Under the pieces are notes generated by a model. That model made no database searches and had not been told where the DNA came from. It worked only from the letters and a program-made list of their open reading frames with translations. This document shows positions 32,991 to 45,600 of a stretch of 64,000 nt of DNA, one piece after another. Location of the stretch: positions 59,578,397 through 59,642,396 of the forward strand of contig CM055096.1 of NCBI GenBank assembly GCA_029204225.1, given 5' to 3'. Position 1 is the stretch's first letter; each line of letters opens with the position of its first letter. The stretch is from Diphasiastrum complanatum. Lineage: Eukaryota; Streptophyta; Lycopodiopsida; Lycopodiales; Lycopodiaceae. A program made the position numbers and the translations under genes.

Positions 32991-33672
32991 TGTTAAAAAT
33001 TCACAATTCTAGCTTGACTAGTTTTGGTCATATGACTTGTAAATAGTTAGATGGTCATGATGTGGCTTGTCACACGTGCCAAATAGCATAGGATTCCATT
33101 CATAAGGATGTTCTCAAGTAGACCTAAGTGTTAGAACCTTTGGAATGAGTCCAAATTATGCTTAGATACAAGGGAGAAAAAATATGAGCTATTTTTGGTA
33201 ATTTTTGCATTGTTGAGGGATCTCCAAGATTCCAACCCTAACTTGGTAGGGATGAAAGATCCACCAAAATTAGCATTAGGGATAGGTTTAGGGCTACTCA
33301 TACCTGCCCAAAACCGTGATGGATCATGTATATATAGGTGATGATATCTCACCAAAATAAATCAAGCAATTTCATGTTTTTTCTCTCATAATGGTGCAAT
33401 TGCTCTCTATGTTCATAATTGTTTGAGTACTTGTGATTACTAATGATTATAGGATTGAATTTAGGTCTGGTGTACAGTACTCAGACTGTGGGAGGCCGTA
33501 CTTTCACACGTGTGAAGCCTTCTTCAAGGATTTGGGGCATTTAGTGAGGTTCAAGCATAGATTTTTGATGGATTTTGATGGTTCAACTTGTGCTAATCTT
33601 ATGAAATCATAATCTATTGTTTCCCTCATCATTTCAAGTGTTTTAGGATCCTTATTTGCTGTAATTTTTACA
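32991..33672 (+). repeat. 3' LTR of the young copia
   Basis: 682 bp, identical in length to the 5' LTR, three differences found by direct comparison. It ends TTTTTACA followed by the ATGGT duplication. Confidence 0.97.
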
Positions 33673-33677
33673 ATGGT

Positions 33678-34000
33678 TTTGATTGCCACGCATGGCAAAT
33701 CAATATGGGTGTGGCAATGCCACGCCTATTTTTTTTTTTTTTTTTTTTTTTTTCAGAATCTCTGACCTTTGTAGAGTGAGCAGCTGTCGCTGAAAATGTG
33801 GTAGGAAACGCCGACTTATTTTTGAAAAAATGTGGGACAACGAGCCCAAATTTCCAGCTCTACAATGTCACCGGAGCTTTTGGCGTGGCAGAGCCACATG
33901 TGGCTCTGCCATGCCCGCAATATTTCACCGAAATTGACTAAGGCATCGCGTGGCATGGCAAGTTTCAGTGGCAAAAGGCAGTTATTTGTAGTTGTGTAGG
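33678..34000. repeat. Right part of the hairpin/MITE-like repeat, with a second palindrome
   Basis: Continues the palindrome broken by the copia. It includes a 25-nt T run (33729-33753) and a second inverted repeat, 17-nt arms with one mismatch centred at 33898/33899 (GGCGTGGCAGAGCCACA and its complement). TGGCA/TGCCA words recur throughout, for example GCGTGGCATGGCA near 33951. The outer ends and target duplication were not resolved. Confidence 0.6.
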
Positions 34001-34938
34001 AAGCATGAGAGTAGAGAGAGATCCTCTAAATGAATCTACAAAACCATGATGGAGTAGGGCTGGCCTGTGCAAATAGTAATGCAAGGTCCCTCCCCTATAC
34101 ATAGATTCCACTATACATAGAGTCTCTATACATGGATTCTCTATACATAGATTGCTATTGATACTCTACACATGCATATACGGTCCCAAACCTTGTACTA
34201 ACTCCTATTAGTGTGTCTGGGGCCTCACAAGGTTATTAATTACTTGCAGGTCACGTCCAGTATGACGTGGCATAACTAATAAGCTTGATTCACTGGAGTA
34301 CCGGGTATCCAAGTCTAGGACTATACCGAGTCCTATATATCGGACGTGGACATAACATTCTTCTTCCCTTATCTGAATCTGTCCTCAGAACTAGAAAGAA
34401 TTATAGGAACAGTTCCTTTAACTTTCATTATTAACCTTCGAAATTATTATCCTTGATCTAACTTTCTTATCAAACAAGTACTCAGAATTAAAACTGGTTT
34501 TCAACCATTAACCTCTGCACATTATTTCCCCCTACTTCATGCACTTCCTTTTCATTTGGTTCTTTCCCCCCTCCTACTCTCTCACTATTGCTAATACTTT
34601 CAAAAAGTTCCTCTAAAACAATGGCTCTAGGCTTTTGAATTGAGATATTTGCTCGACTTCAAAAAGACTAGGTGGATTGGGTCTTCTTGACCCTTCTACT
34701 ACCTCACTCTCTCTACTTTATAGATGCATCCACTATAACTTTTCTTGTCCTCAACCTTGGGCTCTAATGTTGACGGCCACTCTCCCTCCAATTCCCTCGA
34801 CAAATGGTTCCAATTCTCAATCCTATTTTCTGGAGTTTACTCATTCTTCATTTTTCTTCTCCACTTCACTCCCTCCTTTGTTCAAATCCATTTATAGAGT
34901 TCTTCTCTCCATGAGAGAGCTTACCTTTTGGATAGGTT
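34001..34938. other. Non-coding spacer upstream of the LINE tail
   Basis: Short local repeats of CTATACATAGA(T/G)TC occur three to four times at 34096-34150. Pyrimidine-rich text follows at 34500-34900, which may be more distant LINE sequence, but no frame could be assigned. Confidence 0.4.
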
Positions 34939-35029
34939 GTAATTCTATATCCCCCCTTGAGTCCCTGTGGTAATTCTATATCCCCCTTGAGTCACTGTGG
35001 TGATTCTATATCCCTCTTGATTCCCCATG
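34939..35029. repeat. Minisatellite, three units of about 30 bp
   Basis: Three tandem copies of GTAATTCTATATCCCCCTTG followed by AGTC(A/C)CTGTG; the third is diverged. It sits at the upstream edge of the LINE reading. Confidence 0.85.
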
Positions 35030-35925
35030 ATTTTCTAAAGATATCACCATGAACTCTAAACCTCTTGCTTTGATCGAAAAGAGACTCTATCAAAATCTTA
35101 CCCATAAAGGCATTATTAGTTGGGACCATAATATGGACTCCATTTACTCCCTCAGCCTTTCTTAATCGACTCAGGTTAGAACTTGGCCTCTCCTCCCATG
35201 AAACTAACTTCCTTACCTTCACCTTTTTCCATAGAGACCTTGGCCCCCTTTCTACTTCCTTGACTGCGGATGGCAATAACAATTGGCTCTTCAAGGCATT
35301 GGACAAACAGATAAAATCTCATATTCCTATGTTTACTCTGCTACTAAAGAGTCCAACTTCACCATTTCATGGTTCAACGCTAAGTGAAATTTTTTTGATC
35401 CCCTCCCTCCACCTTTGGAAGTCCAGATTCTATGTACCCATAAGATCAGACCTAGCAAGTATAAATTCTCCTCTCTTAGGATTTTTTAGCACTCTCTTCT
35501 TGTACATGCCAGTTATAGGAGTAATGTGTCGCATGTCTTCTCTAAATGCAAAACTATAGATGAATATGTGAGTCATATATTCTTTCATTGCTATGCACCC
35601 TTATGGAAATTAGTGATTGTTCATTGTGCATTCTCGTGTCAAATTTAGGAGAGTCAGCCATATGGATTTATTGCTGAATGATATTGCTTTTGATGATATA
35701 GTTGTAAATTATTTCTGGCAGTTATTAGACTTATTACCCTTTGGAACATATGGTTGAGTAGGAACAGTAGGGAATTAGGGATGGAGACTTTTCATATCCC
35801 CCCTGCTTCTTTTTACAGAGGCTGAAAAATTAATGCTTTTGTAAGTTTTTCTTTGTTTCATTTTCTATACTTTGTAAAAATTCAATACTCTATGTTTAGC
35901 TTTTCGAGAGAGAAAAAAAAACAGA
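35020..35925 (+). mobile_element. LINE (plant L1-like) 3' tail with zf-RVT domain
   Basis: Plus-strand pieces read LALIEKRLYQNLTHKGIISW, then HVFSKCKTIDEYVSHIFFHCYAPLW, the Cys/His pattern of the zf-RVT domain that follows plant LINE reverse transcriptases, split here as HVFSKCKTID and HIFFHCYAPLW. Next is VIRLITLWNIWLSRNSREL and a 3' end TTTCGAGAGAG plus an A run (35913-35921). Several stops and frame changes show decay. The copy at 8341-8800 on the other strand is the same family. The RT core is absent. Confidence 0.7.
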
Positions 35926-36175
35926 AATGATGATTTTAGATGTAGATTTTTTTCTCTTTTGCATGTAGTTCAAATGATTTCACATCCCAATACATCATTA
36001 TGGTTCAAAATCATGGCCATTGTGGAGACACTCCATTAAATACATGGTGGCTCCTAATCACTAGTTGTGTAAATTTTGTGTTCCTTTAGTTGTTGGTGTT
36101 TCAAGTCCTTTGTAGTAGACCTTTACAAGCTATTAAAATAGAGAGGCTCATATTGTAAGAACAATACATACATGT

Positions 36176-36178
<3 letters not shown>
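35926..36178. other. Short AT-rich spacer
   Basis: No gene or repeat structure seen between the LINE A run and the (CA)n tract. Confidence 0.5.
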
Positions 36179-36239
<61 letters not shown>

Positions 36240-36258
36240 GTTAGTTACTTAGTTAGGT

Positions 36259-36344
<86 letters not shown>

Positions 36345-36347
36345 GGG
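36179..36347. repeat. Compound microsatellite (CA)n - (GA)n - (G)n
   Basis: About 30 CA units, a 22-bp gap, about 36 GA units (36262-36333) and a run of about 14 G. Reading frames of Ser-Leu or Arg-Glu here are repeat artefacts. Confidence 0.97.
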
Positions 36348-37620
36348 CAATTGAGGGAGGGAACATGTGAGCAAGAGAGGGAGTTAGAGGGAGAAAGATT
36401 TTCAATAAAAAAGGATAGATACACAACTTCATGTGATTGGCCCAACTTGTTGAGGTATTATAGAGAGCATGAATCAGTTGTTGATGGATCGTATGGCATG
36501 TTTGAGACATTCTATGTTTTTTCCAACTTTTTGTAGGGTGGCATTGGGCAGCATGCACAAGGAAGTAGGAGGGAGGCCCAGTGCAAGGGCTAGAGTATTC
36601 AAAACTTGTTGATGTATTATTACAACAGATTTCTCAATTCATGTAGAACATAAAAATATCAATCTGGTGAATGCACAATAGAAAATATTGTGAGCTCGTA
36701 TAAAATTTGTTGAGTTTTAATGAGTAACAAGGTTGTTGATTTGATAACAATTAGTTTTGACTATTTATGGCCATTCAATTGCCTAATGTGATATCAATCT
36801 ATGTGATAGTGTGATAAATTAATATTTGAGATTGTGAAAGTTTGCATGGTACTTATAAAGACCCCTAAGTGTAGATCCTTAAGATCATGTTGTGTTCAAA
36901 CTAGGACCATATAACATAACGAGAGGATAACAAGCAGATTCCCATGCTATGAATCAACTATTACAAACTATAACTTAAGAGCTTTTTCAAACAGCTAGAA
37001 AAGTATCATTGTACCAAATATGACAAAACGATACATTTAGACATAGCTATTTTTGGGGGGTACTATTGCATGGTAAGGTGGTTCTCATTACGAGACATGT
37101 GTCCTGATGTATAGTTCATGCATGCCTTAGACATGAGACTCATACATACTACATGAATAGATAAAAAAAAGAAAACCACTAAAAATGGAAATACACGTCT
37201 AGTGCCTAAATAAAAATGATTTAAACTTTAACACTCTCTCAACATATATAGAGTGATGAACATTATGGAGTACAAAAAAATAATCATTTATAACAAACCT
37301 CATTGTCTTTCAAATTCGATGGTTGACTCGCATTTTTTCGTCCAAACTTCCACGAATGATTTTCAACAATGCATCTTTTGCCCATCACACTTGACGCATG
37401 TGCACCATATTTGAAAATAGTTTTTCTATGAGAAACAACATGAAGTACATTTTACTTTAGTAGAATACTTGAATTCATGTCGCCTTAGTAAGAAATTCAT
37501 TGTTAATATATTTTTCAACGGTAGACGACTATCGAATGAAATTCCATTTGTGAAATAATTCACGTGAAAAGACTTCAATAGTTTTCTATCAGAATAATTT
37601 CTTAAACATGCTAATGCTTC

Positions 37621-37702
37621 ATATTTCATCTAGTATTGTCACCAGATAAGAGCAGGACCAGATATTTCATCCAGTACTGTCACCAGATAAGAGCAGGACC
37701 AT
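37621..37702. repeat. Tandem duplication, 41-bp unit, two copies
   Basis: 37621-37661 and 37662-37702 share ATATTTCATC(T/C)AGTA(T/C)TGTC followed by ACCAGATAAGAGCAGGACCA; two differences, so recent. Confidence 0.9.
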
Positions 37703-38499
37703 CAGATACTTTTTTACCATTTTCAATAAATCTTGATCACCATGTTAATATACAAAAAAATGGAACTGAAAAATTTTCAACCATTGTTCAATCATAGTAG
37801 GGCTCAATAGTAATGAATCATCAAAGTGGATGTAGAAAGTAACATAATTACTATTTTGTTAATCTCCAAGAGATTTATTGGTACTACTATTCTATTCAAT
37901 ATGTTGTACAAGAGGTAATAATTATTTAAGTTGCCGAATAAAATTCATGCATCGCAATGCGTGCTCACCTTGTGAGTGACAACGATGTTTTGATTGTCGT
38001 GAATATGACTCATCATCACTATTACTACTATAAACACCACCACTTGGGTTATGTTTATTTGTTTAGTAAACTTGTTGATCATCTTAATTATCAAAATTCT
38101 TTTCATGTTGTTCCATATAGTCTCCATATATCACATGTTGTCCATACTAATTGGATTCACCATTATTGTACTCATAATATTGATCTTCATTGTCACAGTT
38201 AGATTGATTCTCATATTCAAATTCATTGACATATTCATGGTCAAAACTGTGTACTTTTCACAATGTGAATGATCTCCTAAGGTGTGTGTGATGCACAAAG
38301 ATCTTGAACTTGATTGATTCTACAATGTATCTTGAAAATTCTAAGGCAAGAGCACATAGAACTACATGAATCATCCACCATTCAACATACACACTTGAAG
38401 GAAACTTGTGATAAAAGAAACTAAGTAAAAAAGTGGCTTGCTCTTGGGTAGAGAGAATATAAGTGGTAACTCTCGAGCAGAGATAGAGTGTATGAAAAA

Positions 38500-38555
38500 T
38501 TCTACGTGTAGAATCTCAAAATTCTATGTGTAGAATCTCAAAATCTCTCCAAAAA
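38500..38555. repeat. Tandem duplication of about 25 bp with internal palindrome
   Basis: ATTCTACGTGTAGAATCTCAAA and ATTCTATGTGTAGAATCTCAAA lie back to back; each unit contains the inverted ATTCTAC/GTAGAAT. Confidence 0.85.
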
Positions 38556-38720
38556 ACTAAGTATGGAATCTCTCACTCTCACTCTCTAATAGTGACTTGA
38601 CCTCCAAGAGGTGTAGTCAACAAGTAACATAATTAGACCTCTTACAAATCTCTTCTGAATTTGATTGGCCTAGTGACTTGGCCTCTCTTACACATGATTC
38701 GACCAATTCTATAAAACTCT

Positions 38721-38891
38721 CTCTTTTGATTGGTCACATGACAACATGACAACACATAATAAATATCACTAGCCCTCTACCTCTTTTGATTGGTCACATG
38801 ACAACATGACAACACATAATAAAATGTCACTAGCCCTCTACCATCAAGCCAAGTGTCAAAAGCCCTCTACCATCAAGCCAAGTGTCAAAAG
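38721..38891. repeat. Two successive tandem duplications (60 bp and about 29 bp units)
   Basis: 38721-38780 is repeated at 38781-38841 (CTCTTTTGATTGGTCACATG through AGCCCTCTAC). Overlapping its end, CCCTCTACCATCAAGCCAAG plus TGTCAAAAG occurs twice (about 38834-38891). CATGACAA is also doubled inside the first unit. Near identity points to recent slippage or unequal exchange. Confidence 0.9.
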
Positions 38892-39529
38892 CCTATACTA
38901 CCTTGAGCTACATCAAGAGCTATTTTTGGCCTATTTTATTTCCAAGTTGTAGGTCAAATTAGATAAAACAATTTTGTTTTTGACAATATTCAAATTCGAG
39001 TTCAAAGAAATAAGTTATAGAACTTTGAAGCTGATAATTTTTTTTTAAAAGAAATACTTTAAAGAATTAAATAAAAATTAAGTAATAATGACAAAAATAC
39101 TAATCTCATTATTTAGCTCATCAAACTATGTACTTTTAGTTTTTACAACACTAAATTTCGAGATCAAATAAAAAAGTTATAAAGGTTTAAAGCTAAAAAA
39201 TCAAACTAAAATACAATTAACTTAGAGACTGGGGTTAAAAAAAACTTAAAAATTAAATCACATAATATTTTGAAGTTCACAAAACATTCTCGTGCTTGCT
39301 AGAATTTTTTAAAAATCGTAAAAAATTAGAAAATATTATAGCAGTTTTATTTTGACGATAAATTTTGTGAATCATTCGTGTGCTCATAAAAAGAATTTAG
39401 AACTGTAAAAGAATAAAAATGTTAGCAAAATATTTTTTAATCATTATTTATTTAAAATAAGTTCCCATAAAAAAATTTATAAAAAATAAGATAATTTTTT
39501 TTATGAGGGTGTAGGTAGTTGTTGGCTGG

Positions 39530-41039
<1,510 letters not shown>

Positions 41040-41625
41040 CTTGAGTGATGCCCCTATGATCATGCCCTTCCATTCATATTGTGTGTGGTTGTGGATTTAG
41101 AGTGGATTAGTTGTATTGCTTTCCTAGTTGTGGATTAGATTTCATGTTTTCTTGTGGATTAATGTAGGTTGCAAGCATCCAAGAAATTTTTAGCCAATAA
41201 TGTGGTATAGATCTTGCAAATTCATTTACATTTTGGTTTCTTGAGTTTCTTGGAAAATTCAAGAACCAAGAAGATGGAGCTTCTTGATTCTTGAATGCTT
41301 GTAGGAATTAATTTTCTGTTTTTTTATGAATGTGGCATGCTAGTCTAGTTTTCTGATCTTGTTAGTAGTTTAGTTTCCATTTTGCAATGATCCGTTCTAG
41401 CATTATGTTTTAAAGTGCCATAGTAATGCCCAACCGTGTTTCAAGAAGATCGGTTTTTGGGCATTCTTGGTGTGCTTGCATGGTAGAATGATTGCAAGTG
41501 ATTTCAAGAGTTCAAGAGTGTTCGAAATATGAGTATCCATGATAGGTTGGACCATACTACAACCCCGAAAATCTGCTGCCTGATCTGGGCATTGAACCAA
41601 ATAGAAATGATCAAGAACATGCCCA
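41040..41625 (+). repeat. Gypsy LTR U5 and leader fragment
   Basis: TGTGTGGTTGTGGATTTAGA, repeated GTGGATTA, TATAGATCTTGCA and TTCTTGATTCTTG match 15530-15790 and 49410-49680 in order. The segment continues into leader sequence also seen at 49740-49950 (ACTACAAC, TTTGGGCAT-like). It meets inverted U3 sequence at about 41626. Confidence 0.6.
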
Positions 41626-41900
41626 GCTAAACTACAAGTGGAATATTGCTCTCCACTAGAGGTCACCATCAAAAGGTGGCTCACTCTACTTTCTTTAAGA
41701 GAGATCTACTTGCATTTATTACATTTGCCTAGAAATACTAGTTCTTACATGGTCATTCCATCTTCCGGGATTCACCATGAGGCTTACACAGTTCTTGCAT
41801 GTCTTTCCTAGCTAGTATATTGAAGCTCTCATACTCGGCTCTCAGTCTTCATTAGTCTCGTCTTCTCAGAGACCTCCTCGGTCTAAGGTGAGAGGTGCTC
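41626..41900 (-). repeat. Gypsy LTR U3 fragment, inverted
   Basis: The reverse complement follows 15040-15310: GACCGAGGAGGTCTC, TGAGAGCCGAG(T/C)ATGAGAG, ACTAGCTAGGA, AATGACCATGTA and CACCTTTTGATGGTGACCT. With 41040-41625 it forms a head-to-head junction of two pieces of one LTR family. Confidence 0.65.
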
Positions 41901-42367
41901 TTGAGTTTCTCTCTGTTATCACAGATTATTGTTTCAAAAGGAATGCGACTCTGACTGTATTCAGATTGTATCTATTCCCAACCAAATAATCAATGTTCCA
42001 GTAATCTAGGTTGTGTATATTGTGATTGAATGTTTATTTTATTCATGTTCAGATCGATTCTTGCTTGCAGATAAATTTATCCATATATTAAATTATTCGT
42101 ATGACTGATAGCCCTTGTCGATTGTCGCTCTAATTTCCACACCTAATATGCTTCTACAAAGCTAAATCTAAAATCCAGTTAATTTGTGCATGGCTATGGA
42201 TCGATTGTATTGATCCAGTGACTTTGAAGTTGTGATCAAGTAGGGCAGACTTTGAACCATTGAAGTCGCGGTCTGAATCTGATAGATGTAGTTGTATGAC
42301 CGAGGATTTTGCACTCGCTTTCCTGCATCATGACGTGCACCCACCCCATGTCTTACGAATCCCAACA
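41901..42367 (+). repeat. 5' LTR end of a copia element
   Basis: The right boundary is set by the PBS that follows; the LTR ends AATCCCAACA, similar to the AAATCCCA end of the 9414-11941 family. The left boundary is unclear. Confidence 0.5.
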
Positions 42368-42379
42368 TGGTATCAGAGC
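42368..42379 (+). other. Primer-binding site, initiator Met-tRNA
   Basis: TGGTATCAGAGC directly follows the LTR CA; it is 145 bp upstream of a gag ATG. Confidence 0.92.
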
Positions 42380-42524
42380 AGTAATATCTACTCTCCAATT
42401 CTTTTAAACATAGAGTGAGAGCTTACAATATCAGATTGATTGTTTTGATAAAGATTAGACACTTGTTATAATTGTTTCCAATCATATAATGTATTATCTG
42501 CATACACTCATCCTAAATTTCTAG

Positions 42525-42650
42525 ATGGATTCACAATCGCAGTATGCTCTAATGGTAGACAAACTCGATGGTTCGAATTACCACCTATGGAAATTCAAGA
42601 TGAGAGTAGTAATGAAGGCCAAGGAGCTTTGGGAAATAGTCATTGGAACC
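42525..42650 (+). pseudogene. Copia gag N-terminus, truncated
   Basis: 41 codons starting MDSQSQYALMVDKLDGSNYH, then LWKFKMRVVMKAKELWE. This is the same gag family as 9825-10850 and 16119. It stops at a TAA at the point where an LTR fragment of another family joins (about 42651). Confidence 0.88.
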
Positions 42651-42910
42651 TAACTACGAGTTGGGTCCAATTTTGGACTCACATGAATCTTGTGATTTTT
42701 ATTGTACTTTTTTGATTTTATTTGTCCAAGGTAAATGGTTAGGATCTATGTGAATATTAGCCAATAGGATTTTGGGGCAAGGGCCTTCCCCATTTATAAA
42801 AAGGCACCATTTGTACTCTAACTTCCTCCTTCTTTTTGGAGAGAAACATCCTCATTTGCTATTCACTACTTGCTAATGCTCTTGTTTGTGTTTTCCATTT
42901 GTGATGCCAC
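42651..42910 (+). repeat. LTR fragment of the 22100-22951 family
   Basis: TATAAAAAGGCACCATTTGT, then CATCCTCATTTGCTA and TTGCTAATGCTCTTGTTTGTG match the reverse complement of 22230-22360. It cut off the copia gag at 42650. Confidence 0.55.
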
Positions 42911-42915
42911 CTTAT

Positions 42916-44169
42916 TGTTAAAAATTGAATATCAACATAAATATGGCATGATATACTCGAAAATGAAGATATGAGCTGGTTAAGTAAAATCATGAAGAGG
43001 CCTAAAGTCATTTTTTGGGAATATATCTCCTAAGTACTTGCCTTGTAATTAAGGGCAAGATCTTTAATAGGAAAGACATTGCCTTGGATAACCTTTACTA
43101 GGTCATCCACACGAAACGACTAGATACGAAAAGACATGTTAAACTAGAGTAACTTTAACTCGTAGTTAAGTATACCTTTTATGGTATAATTGAACGTATT
43201 TTTAGTCTAATTGTTAACTAGACTCTTTCGCGGGAGCGACACACCTGTTGTTTTAGAGGTATGTTTGTTCATCCCATAGAACATATATTGATCTCACACT
43301 TCAGTCTTGAGCATCGAGAGAGAAGAGTTTATGCATATGTAAGAGATTGAAGAAGTGAATAGAGTTCTGTGACTTATTCTCTCTTATCTCTGTTCTCCGC
43401 ACTGTTGAGTGTGAGTGATCTTGAGTCTGCTAACAATCTCTAACGCATTACATGAATTACTCTCTGATCAGACAGACTCTCTAGTGCATTACAGTCGTTT
43501 GTTGTGTATCCGTAAAGCAAGCTCTAAAGAACTGTCTTAAAACTATCTTATTCGTCTGTCGCGAATACTTTCTTTTCGGCACTCGAATAACGACTATCTT
43601 TGGTACAGTCTAGCACGATTATTGAATAAAGCTATATGTATACCTATGAAATGATAGTCCCTATCTGAGGAATTGAGTCTTTGATCTGTTTTCCTAATTG
43701 TCACTAACATAAGTTTCTAACATGCTCTAAAACCATTCGTGTTCTTTAGCCATTAATTTGGACTTTAGTTGTTAAGGACTTCTGTCTAGAAACGAAAAGT
43801 TTGAAAACGCGATTAATTAATTGTCTACACAGTTGCGAATACATCGAACATCTCTCGATTTTCTATTGACACCTTAATCAGCTAGAGTGTAGTATTGTTG
43901 TACTACTCTGATAACATCTCATCTATTGAACGCGTTTCATTCGATTTAATAGAGGCTAGGTTGTTGTTCTAAAAATTATCAACACTACACACCCAAATAT
44001 AAGTAATATTGGTTACTTTTTAATGTTTGTCGACAACCAGAATAACACTCGACACCACTTGTCATAAATTGTACCAAAAACATAACTTTCTAATGTTGTC
44101 CTCTATGGGAACAACATTATTTACTATAAAATCTATATTAACCCTGTTGGTATAGTACGACATATACCA
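42916..44169 (+). repeat. Probable 5' LTR of a Ty3/gypsy element
   Basis: The right end (TATACCA, 44169) is set by the PBS five bases downstream. The left end at TGTTAAAAATTG (42916) is a guess from the TG rule. No second LTR is available for comparison because the 3' end of the element is lost. Confidence 0.4.
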
Positions 44170-44174
44170 ATTTT

Positions 44175-44193
44175 TGGCACCGTTGTTGGGGAT
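44175..44193 (+). other. Gypsy primer-binding site, decayed Asp-tRNA type
   Basis: TGGCACCGTTGTTGGGGAT resembles the TGGCGCCGTTGCCGGGG box of plant gypsy elements, with all differences being G-to-A or C-to-T, as expected of methylated CpG and CHG decay. Confidence 0.75.
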
Positions 44194-44244
44194 AGTTTAG
44201 GAAAGTTATAAGCAATCTGACAAATCCATCTCCATCTCTAGTGT

Positions 44245-45600
44245 ATGTCAGATAGAGAATCCAGATTGGAACGATACCATAAGCTTAGAGAGGAATTTTT
44301 ACGAAGACAAAGTGAGAGTACTAGTCGAAGAAATCTAGATGAAATCACTGCTCAGTTACTTGAACTCCTAATTAGCTTTGGTATGGAGGGCCCTACTGCA
44401 CGTTTCACTTCTACATCAAAAATTAAATAGGATTATTTTAAAGGGACTTCTTCCGATGATGCAGATAGCTATGTCTCACAATTTGAGTCAATCGCTAATG
44501 CGAATAATGAAGGTACTGACATTGACAAACTACGAATCTTCCTTGGTCTGCTAAGAAAGCAGGCACACATCTGGTACAGTCAAATTGAACCAGGCCGTGT
44601 AGGAACCTGGTACCTGCTGAAAGATGCGTTCAGTTACAAATCGAGAATTCTCGGATGTCTAAACAATGTTCAGAAGAAGAGTAAAGAATCTCTTTGCAAA
44701 TATACACAAAAGGTTAAAATCCTCATAGGAAAACTAACTGGTGTATATCCCGTTGATATGCAGATCGAATGGTTTTGGGCTGGTTTACCACTAAAGAATG
44801 ATCCGTATTGTAGAGAAAGGTACATGACCTCCTTAGCAGCAGTAATAGCTAGTGCCAAAAATTTTGAGACCTCAAAACTAGCACGAAAGCGACGATGTGA
44901 CTAAGAAATTTCGAAAGTCAAAGACTGATTCTAGTGATAGCAAGGATGATTCAGATTCTGATTCAAGTACCAGTTCTTCAAGTTCAAAATCTGAAAGCAA
45001 CGATTCATCAGAATTAGAAGCTGACAAGAGAGAGAGAAAGAATAAACGACGAACTAAACGAAAGGATGACACGAAAGTGTCGAGGATAAGTTGAAGTTGA
45101 AAAGCTTTGGAAGCGTAATATGGCTGACCTTAATAAAAAGTTTAATGACTTGAAAGTGTCGATCTCTGAAGTTGTAGATTAAAGACCGAAGGCGCCTTCT
45201 TCCAATTCAGGAATGTGGTGTACAAAATGTGGAACTTCAGGACGCACTAAGGAAAACTGCACTACTATGAATGTCAAATACATTGAAGATCCTGCCCAGG
45301 AGGTACTTTTTATTTTTCAAAATGATGCGACTACTAACTATGTTCAGGGTACTGCAGCATCAGCCCAGCAGGACAGACCCAAGTTCGCACCAAGAAGACA
45401 TAATCCTCCTGAATTTGTTGGACTAGTGAAGTCTCAAACCGTGACTAAACCAGTGTCGGGCAACTGTTATAACTGTGGAGAGCCGGGACATTTTTCACCT
45501 AACTTTCCTCAGCCGTGAAAGCCAATTGGTTATGTACCATTATGCTCGAATTGCAGAGAGCCTGGTCACAAGTATCTTGACTGCCCTCAACCGTAGAAGC
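44245..45600 (+). pseudogene. Gypsy gag with zinc knuckles
   Basis: ATG at 44245 starts MSDRESRLERYHKLREEF. After a TAG at 44428-44430, gag blocks continue: SYVSQFESIANANNEG, LRKQAHIWYSQIEPG and LLKDAFSYKSRI, a retrotransposon gag fold. An acidic Ser tract follows (44930-45020). Zinc knuckles are CYNCGEPGHFSPNF, whose last Cys is Phe, and CSNCREPGHKYLDC, complete. An earlier CTKC...C at 45219 may be a third. Several stops interrupt. Confidence 0.82.

Larger units (their letters stand above)
26858..33672 (+). mobile_element. Full-length young Ty1/copia retrotransposon with TSD ATGGT
   Basis: Paired 682-bp LTRs (26858-27539 and 32991-33672), PBS, gag, protease, integrase, RT, RNase H and PPT are all present in order. 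ATGGT flanks it directly on both sides (26853-26857 and 33673-33677). Its 6,815 bp include a 655-bp foreign solo LTR plus the 5-bp duplication that came with it. LTRs differ at only three positions that I can find, so the insertion is recent. Three frameshifts in pol plus the solo LTR in gag make it non-autonomous now. Confidence 0.97.

Noticed and set aside
38721-38891. CRISPR-like direct repeats
   Set aside because: Units are tandem without spacers, differ in length, and the DNA is plant nuclear sequence.
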